A stretch of DNA of 9,489 bases from Chloroflexota bacterium (lineage in GTDB: Bacteria; Chloroflexota; Dehalococcoidia; Tepidiformales; Tepidiformaceae), in NCBI GenBank assembly GCA_025350285.1, contig JANXYE010000630.1, forward strand, positions 1-9,489, read 5' to 3'. The position numbers and the translations under genes were made by a program. Positions 6,739 to 9,489 of the stretch are shown in pieces. Within the stretch, counting starts at the first letter, position 1. The number at the start of each line of letters is the position of its first letter. The notes beneath the pieces are model-generated. The model was not told the DNA's origin. It searched no databases and saw only the letters and a program-made list of their open reading frames with translations.

Positions 6739-6768
6739 ATTCTACGCGGATCGGCGGCCGATCGTCGC
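6739..6768 (-). promoter_or_regulatory. candidate promoter of the enoyl-CoA hydratase-family gene
   Basis: TAGAAT on the minus strand (6744-6739) matches the TATAAT box at five of six positions. A weak -35 GCGACG (6768-6763) lies 18 bases upstream. The start of transcription would be near 6732, about 27 bases before the ATG at 6705. The -10 box is the convincing part. Confidence 0.4.
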
Positions 6769-6795
6769 GGCCCCGTGCCGCCGCGCAGATGGGCG

Positions 6796-6843
6796 TCGTG
6801 TATACTGCGAGTAGGAACGCGGGTAGTCACGAGTCGGCACGAC
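6796..6843 (+). promoter_or_regulatory. candidate promoter and operator of the toxin-antitoxin operon
   Basis: TATACT (6801-6806) is a good -10 box; no clear -35 is present at 17 bases. Two copies of CACGA, at 6828-6832 and 6838-6842, are exactly one helical turn (10 bp) apart. An inverted copy TCGTG (6796-6800) abuts the -10 box. Ribbon-helix-helix antitoxins typically bind short repeated half-sites near their own promoter, so this arrangement fits autoregulation. The binding role is inferred; five-base repeats can occur by chance. Confidence 0.4.
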
Positions 6844-6853
6844 CCAAGGAGCA

Positions 6854-7147
6854 ATGGAGAAAATGACGATGGTAAAGACCGCAGTTTCGCTCCCTCAGGA
6901 TGTCTTCCAAACCTTTGACCGACTCGCCCGGCAGTCTGGACGCTCGCGCAGCGGGGTCATCACGGAGGCTCTCGAAAAGTACCTGCATGACCTCGAGACA
7001 ATCCGCATACTCGAAGGCATCGAGGCGGCCTACGCGGACGAGACGCCGGAAGAGAAAGAGGCGGAACGACTCTTCCTTGAGGCCATGGGGCGCAACGCGG
7101 TCCGGACGCTCAACGAGAACGGGGACATCTGGGAGCCCGACCGGTGA
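6854..7147 (+). CDS. CopG-type ribbon-helix-helix antitoxin
   Basis: Up to 97 residues. Three in-frame ATGs lie close together (6854, 6863, 6869). AAGGAG at 6846-6851 is only 2 nt from the first but 11 nt from the second, so the true start may be 6863 or 6869, giving a protein beginning MVKTAVSLP. Residues about 7-47 are a ribbon-helix-helix DNA-binding domain: the strand KTAVSLP, helix DVFQTFDRLARQSG, then RSRSGVITEALEKYL. The C-terminal half is acidic and probably flexible (ADETPEEKEAERLFLEAM, ending NENGDIWEPDR), as expected for the part that wraps and neutralises the toxin. The stop TGA overlaps the toxin GTG start (GTGA), so the two are translationally coupled. It probably represses its own operon. 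Confidence 0.9.
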   Translation: MEKMTMVKTAVSLPQDVFQTFDRLARQSGRSRSGVITEALEKYLHDLETIRILEGIEAAYADETPEEKEAERLFLEAMGRNAVRTLNENGDIWEPDR

Positions 7148-7494
7148 TCGTGCAGGGCGAGGTCTATCTCATAGACATGGACCCGCCCTTTGGCTCGGAG
7201 CCCGGGTATCTGCGCCCTTGGGTCGTGATTCAAAATGACACTCTCAACGCGTCGCGATTGCACACGGTGGTCGCCGTGGGCGTCACGTCGAATCTCACCC
7301 GAGATTCAGTTCGCGGCAATGTCCGCCTCGTCGCAGGGGAGGGCGGGTTGCGGCGGGATTCGGTGGTGCTTGGCATCCAGTTGTACTCCTTCGATCGGAT
7401 GCGGTTTGCGGCTCCGATTGGGAAGCTTAGCGCGGCGCGCATCATTCAGATCGCCGAGGCGATTCGCTTCGTTGTGCAACCTCGGGGGCCGTAA
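7144..7494 (+). CDS. MazF/PemK-type endoribonuclease toxin
   Basis: 116 residues with a GTG start inside the antitoxin stop. MazF/PemK toxins are sequence-specific ribonucleases that cut mRNA or other RNA and stop growth when the antitoxin is lost. Seen: the N-terminal QGEVYLIDMDPPFGSEPGYL; LRPWVVIQNDTLN (23-35), with Arg24 at the catalytic position; then TVVAVGVTSNL (41-51), with Thr48 at the second catalytic position; and the C-terminal helix AARIIQIAEAIRFVV. All the core residues are present, so it looks active. The cleavage sequence cannot be predicted. The codons appear somewhat richer in A/T than in the neighbours, which would suit a mobile module, but this was not measured. It ends 8 bp before the stop of the convergent hydrolase gene. 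Confidence 0.93.
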   Translation: MIVQGEVYLIDMDPPFGSEPGYLRPWVVIQNDTLNASRLHTVVAVGVTSNLTRDSVRGNVRLVAGEGGLRRDSVVLGIQLYSFDRMRFAAPIGKLSAARIIQIAEAIRFVVQPRGP

Positions 7495-7502
7495 CGCCGG
7501 AC

Positions 7503-8210
7503 TTAGAGCTTCGCCGTTAGCCACTCGCCCGCCGCGTTAATCACGTCCGGCCCGATCTCGAAGTGCCCACCCGGGAGCCAGTGCATGTCCTTCTCCCCCG
7601 GCAGCGCGGTGAACAGGGCTTCGGTTGCCTCCTTCGAAAAGAACTCGTCCTGCGTCTTGCCCACGATGCGCACGGCCATGCCGCCCAGCTTCGCGACAGG
7701 CGACCCGGCATCGCTGGCCACGCCCAGCAGACCGCCTTCGCCCACGAGGCAGAACGCCGCCGCTTTGAACCGCCCGTCCGCCGCCACCGCCGGGATGCCA
7801 AGCATGCTGCCCATCGAGTAGCCCACGTACCCGAGCCGGCCGAGGTCTACGGCGTATCGTGCGGCCATCGCGTCGATCGTGGCGCTCACCTCGGCGGCGA
7901 AGCGGGCCGAGAGCGTCGCTAAACCGTCGTGATCGCGGAGCACGCGCATGGGATCGTGGGTAGCCCGATCGCCGTGGAAGGGCGCGTCCAGGCCACCGCA
8001 GATCCAGCCGCGCGAAGCCCACGAGAGGGCGACATCGCGGACGAAATAGTCATCCTTCGAACTGGTCGCCGGATGCTGGATGATGACCAGCGGCGCTGGC
8101 TCATCGCTGTCCGGCACGAAGAAGAGCGCGGGTACGTGCTCCCCATCCACGGCCAGCGAGAACCGCAGTTCAGTCACGCCATCCAGCATTCGCTCTTGAA
8201 TATCGTCCAT
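7503..8210 (-). CDS. alpha/beta hydrolase, dienelactone-hydrolase-like
   Basis: 235 residues. The fold is indicated by VPALFFVPDSDEPAPLVIIQH (26-46 region, strand-turn-strand), an HPA oxyanion region, and the nucleophile elbow GYVGYSMGS with Ser132. Asp188 in GKTQDEFF and His216 in LPGGHFEIG complete a plausible Ser-Asp-His triad. The order and spacing match dienelactone hydrolase or peptidase S9-like hydrolases; the natural substrate is unknown, an ester or short acyl compound being likely. No signal peptide is seen, so it is cytoplasmic. ATG 8210 has a strong GGGAGG ribosome site about 7 nt upstream. It is a single gene, convergent with the toxin and divergent from the riboswitch transcript. 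Confidence 0.88.
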   Translation of the reverse strand: MDDIQERMLDGVTELRFSLAVDGEHVPALFFVPDSDEPAPLVIIQHPATSSKDDYFVRDVALSWASRGWICGGLDAPFHGDRATHDPMRVLRDHDGLATLSARFAAEVSATIDAMAARYAVDLGRLGYVGYSMGSMLGIPAVAADGRFKAAAFCLVGEGGLLGVASDAGSPVAKLGGMAVRIVGKTQDEFFSKEATEALFTALPGEKDMHWLPGGHFEIGPDVINAAGEWLTAKL

Positions 8211-8315
8211 TCGAACCCTCCCGAACCCGCTTCTTACGCTCCATAGTAGCGTTCTCGCGGCCGCGTTCAGCGGTCGGCCGGCGCTTCCTCGGTCCCTTAA
8301 TCTTCGAACTCTCCC
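8211..8315. other. gene-free left part of the 8211-8529 gap
   Basis: The gap between the hydrolase and glycosyltransferase starts is about 320 bp. Its right two thirds hold the promoter, riboswitch and hairpin described separately. This left part carries the hydrolase ribosome site and weak -10 box. Beyond those, I see only GC-rich palindromic bits such as CGCGGCCGCG, and no gene, repeat array or terminator. Confidence 0.6.
8243..8248 (-). promoter_or_regulatory. candidate -10 box of the hydrolase gene
   Basis: TACTAT on the minus strand (8248-8243) matches TATAAT at four positions. The hexamer 17 bases upstream (GCTGAA) is a poor -35. A start near 8236 would give a leader of about 26 bases with the GGGAGG site inside it. 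Only weakly supported. Confidence 0.3.
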
Positions 8316-8344
8316 TTGACACGGACGCCTCCGTAGCCGATTTT
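8316..8344 (+). promoter_or_regulatory. candidate promoter of the riboswitch-glycosyltransferase transcript
   Basis: A perfect TTGACA (8316-8321) and a 17-base spacer lead to GATTTT (8339-8344), three matches to TATAAT. The start of transcription would be near 8351, about 13 bases before the first paired base of the aptamer at 8364. The placement just upstream of a riboswitch makes this one of the better promoter calls in the window. Confidence 0.55.
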
Positions 8345-8361
8345 GATGACGCGAGCAATCG

Positions 8362-8498
8362 CGCGCCTAGTCCGCCAGGTGGCGGAACGGGGGAACCAAT
8401 CTATCGGGGCGAGTCCGCAATGGCCCTGCGCACAGGCGCAGTGGTGACGGCGGAGCGGGTATCTCCATCCGCAGCCCGGCAGCTAACCTCGTAGGCGT
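8362..8498 (+). promoter_or_regulatory. cyclic di-AMP riboswitch (ydaO-yuaA class)
   Basis: The class binds two c-di-AMP molecules and controls cell-wall, potassium and osmolyte genes. Conserved blocks in order: a closing stem P1, CGCCTA (8364-8369) with TAGGCG (8492-8497); a perfect hairpin TCCGCC/GGCGGA (8371-8376, 8381-8386, loop AGGT); the block GGGGGAACCAA (8389-8399); GGGGCGAGTC (8406-8415); a stem TCCGC/GCGGA (8414-8418, 8450-8454) capped by CTGCGC/GCGCAG (8426-8431, 8436-8441); GGGTATCTCCATCCG (8457-8471); and the hallmark CAGCTAACCTCGTAGGCGT (8480-8498). Block order, spacing and pairing fit the known consensus very well. It reads on the same strand as the glycosyltransferase, which starts 32 bases downstream. 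Ligand binding is inferred from class membership. The class is often an OFF switch, but the direction here is not shown. Confidence 0.95.
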
Positions 8499-8500
8499 AG

Positions 8501-8524
8501 GAAGACCTCGACAGCGAGATCTTC
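8501..8524 (+). promoter_or_regulatory. hairpin between the aptamer and the start codon, candidate expression platform
   Basis: GAAGACCTCG (8501-8510), loop ACAG and CGAGATCTTC (8515-8524) form a 10-position stem with a single C-A mismatch. It begins 3 bases after the aptamer stem P1 and ends 5 bases before the ATG at 8530. No U-run follows, so it is not a standard intrinsic terminator. It covers the only purine-rich segment (GCGAGA) at a usable distance from the ATG, which points to control of translation initiation. The switch mechanism is inferred. Confidence 0.55.
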
Positions 8525-8529
8525 ACCAC

Positions 8530-9489
8530 ATGGCACTCCGGCAACCCCGCCCGGCTGGCTCACCAACTACCGAACCCGTTCATCTCTCGGTCACCGCGCC
8601 AACAGTGCGCCGCGAGCGCCTCTGGAGCTTGCTCCCCCTTTCGCTCTCACTCTTCCTCGCGTCATCGATCTTCTGGGCGCCGTACGCCGCGCCCTGGGCG
8701 CTGGCCGTGGGAATCATCGTGTTCTTCGGCTACTGGCTCGTACGCTCCTACGGAGTCGTTTTCGCCTGTTTCGCCGGCCTCCGCCGCCTGAAGCAATGGA
8801 AAGCGACGAACTGGCCCGCGAAGTACTGCTCCTGGCTGCCGGGCCACGCCGACGCTCCGACCTGGGTGTGGGCCCGCCACATGGTTATCATCCCGAACTA
8901 CAAAGAGAGCGAAGAGGGGCTCGCCCGCACGCTCGATTCCCTTGCCGCCCAGGCCAATGCGGGCCAGCTCGTCATCGTGATGGCGATGGAGGACCGCGAG
9001 GCCGAGGCCCGCGCCAAGTCCGCGGCGCTGATCCTCCGCTATCGCACCCGCTTCGCGGACATGTTCGCAACCTTCCACCCGTACGGCCTGCCCAAGGAGA
9101 CACCAGGTAAGGGTTCGAACGAAGCGTGGGCCGCGCGCGAGGCGTACGAGCGGCTGATTGAACGCGGACACGGCGACATCGCCCGCTACACGATCACCAG
9201 CTGTGACGCCGATGCCGTCTTCCATCCGCACCACTTCGAGGCCCTGAACTACCTCTTCCTGACCGCGCCAGACCGCTACCGCACGTTCTGGCAGCCGGCC
9301 ATCTTCAATTCGAACAACATCTGGGACATCCCCGCGCCCCTGCGCATCCCCGATGGTCTCTCCGGCGTCAACCGCATGTCGAACCTCCTCATGCCGGGCA
9401 GTGTCCGCTTCCCCACCTCCTGCTACTCGTTGAGTTGGCAGATGCTCCACGAAGTCGACTATTGGGACGAAGAGGTGATCCCCGAAGAC
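8530..9489 (+). CDS. membrane-anchored family 2 glycosyltransferase, 3' end missing
   Basis: 320 residues are visible and the frame is open to the right edge. It would transfer a sugar from a nucleotide donor, on the cytoplasmic side of the membrane, to a glycan or lipid acceptor. Residues about 33-50 and 55-80 are two hydrophobic membrane segments. The GT-A domain starts at HMVIIPNYKESEEGL (117-131), then LVIVMAMEDRE (147-157) and GKGSNEAW (193-200). CDADAVFHPHHF (225-236) contains the DxD metal and donor site (Asp226, Asp228). The last visible residues, VIPED, look like the acceptor-side ED motif (Glu319-Asp320). An N-terminal membrane pair and a large GT-A domain recall polysaccharide synthases of the GT2 class, but the product is unknown. 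No alternative start lies near ATG 8530. Expression should follow the c-di-AMP riboswitch upstream. Confidence 0.9.
   Translation, partial: MALRQPRPAGSPTTEPVHLSVTAPTVRRERLWSLLPLSLSLFLASSIFWAPYAAPWALAVGIIVFFGYWLVRSYGVVFACFAGLRRLKQWKATNWPAKYCSWLPGHADAPTWVWARHMVIIPNYKESEEGLARTLDSLAAQANAGQLVIVMAMEDREAEARAKSAALILRYRTRFADMFATFHPYGLPKETPGKGSNEAWAAREAYERLIERGHGDIARYTITSCDADAVFHPHHFEALNYLFLTAPDRYRTFWQPAIFNSNNIWDIPAPLRIPDGLSGVNRMSNLLMPGSVRFPTSCYSLSWQMLHEVDYWDEEVIPED

Noticed and set aside
5695..6918. Plus-strand open frame of 407 codons opposite the crotonase-family gene
   Set aside because: It runs through the 3' part of the membrane gene, the antisense of the crotonase-family gene and the antitoxin start; no family motif is seen and all three overlapped genes are well supported.
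6706..7494. Mobile element around the toxin-antitoxin pair
   Set aside because: No transposase, flanking direct repeats or terminal inverted repeats are seen; the pair simply sits between two ordinary genes.
8170..8358. Minus-strand open frame of 62 codons across the 8211-8358 gap
   Set aside because: It is Arg/Lys/Ser-rich, overlaps the hydrolase start and the riboswitch promoter, and has no ribosome site.
8501..8524. Intrinsic terminator after the riboswitch
   Set aside because: The stem is good but is followed by ACCACATGG rather than a U-tract, so Rho-independent termination is unlikely.
8662..9450. Minus-strand open frame of 262 codons opposite the glycosyltransferase
   Set aside because: The plus strand has membrane helices, DxD and ED motifs in one frame; the minus frame has no recognisable motif.

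Overview
The window is a compact, high-GC bacterial stretch with short intergenic gaps, 4-bp start/stop overlaps and convergent genes whose ends touch or overlap. No rRNA, tRNA, CRISPR array or insertion sequence is visible. The family mix (Ppx/GppA with a SixA-type phosphatase, a PhoB-type regulator with a degenerate receiver, a lipobox lipoprotein, a CopG/MazF pair, a c-di-AMP riboswitch) would fit Chloroflexota or another high-GC lineage that signals with c-di-AMP. That placement is a guess from gene flavour, not a proof.

Left part (1-2216): the 3' portion of an exopolyphosphatase/pppGpp phosphohydrolase gene (+) overlaps tail to tail with a SixA-like histidine phosphatase gene (-). The SixA-like gene is preceded, 2 bp upstream, by a small unknown gene. 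Next comes an orphan winged-helix response regulator (2286-2960, -) with its own TTGACA promoter.

Middle part (3152-5914): a three-gene minus-strand operon is read from right to left: an uncharacterised 147-residue protein, a low-specificity L-threonine aldolase (ATGA overlap) and a lipoprotein (7-bp gap). A four-helix membrane protein gene diverges from it and ends against an enoyl-CoA hydratase/isomerase-family gene (-), sharing four bases of stop codons.

Right part (6706-9489): a CopG-type antitoxin and MazF/PemK toxin pair (+) has a candidate promoter/operator. It converges on an alpha/beta hydrolase gene (-). A 320-bp gap without genes separates that hydrolase from the last gene. The gap holds a TTGACA promoter and a well-matched cyclic di-AMP (ydaO-yuaA class) riboswitch. 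A hairpin lies between the aptamer and the start codon of a membrane-anchored family 2 glycosyltransferase, whose gene runs off the right edge at its ED motif.

The most interesting unit is the c-di-AMP riboswitch with its glycosyltransferase: it suggests that synthesis of a surface glycan or cell-envelope polysaccharide is set by the c-di-AMP level. The rest looks like ordinary chromosomal housekeeping and signalling genes plus one toxin-antitoxin module.
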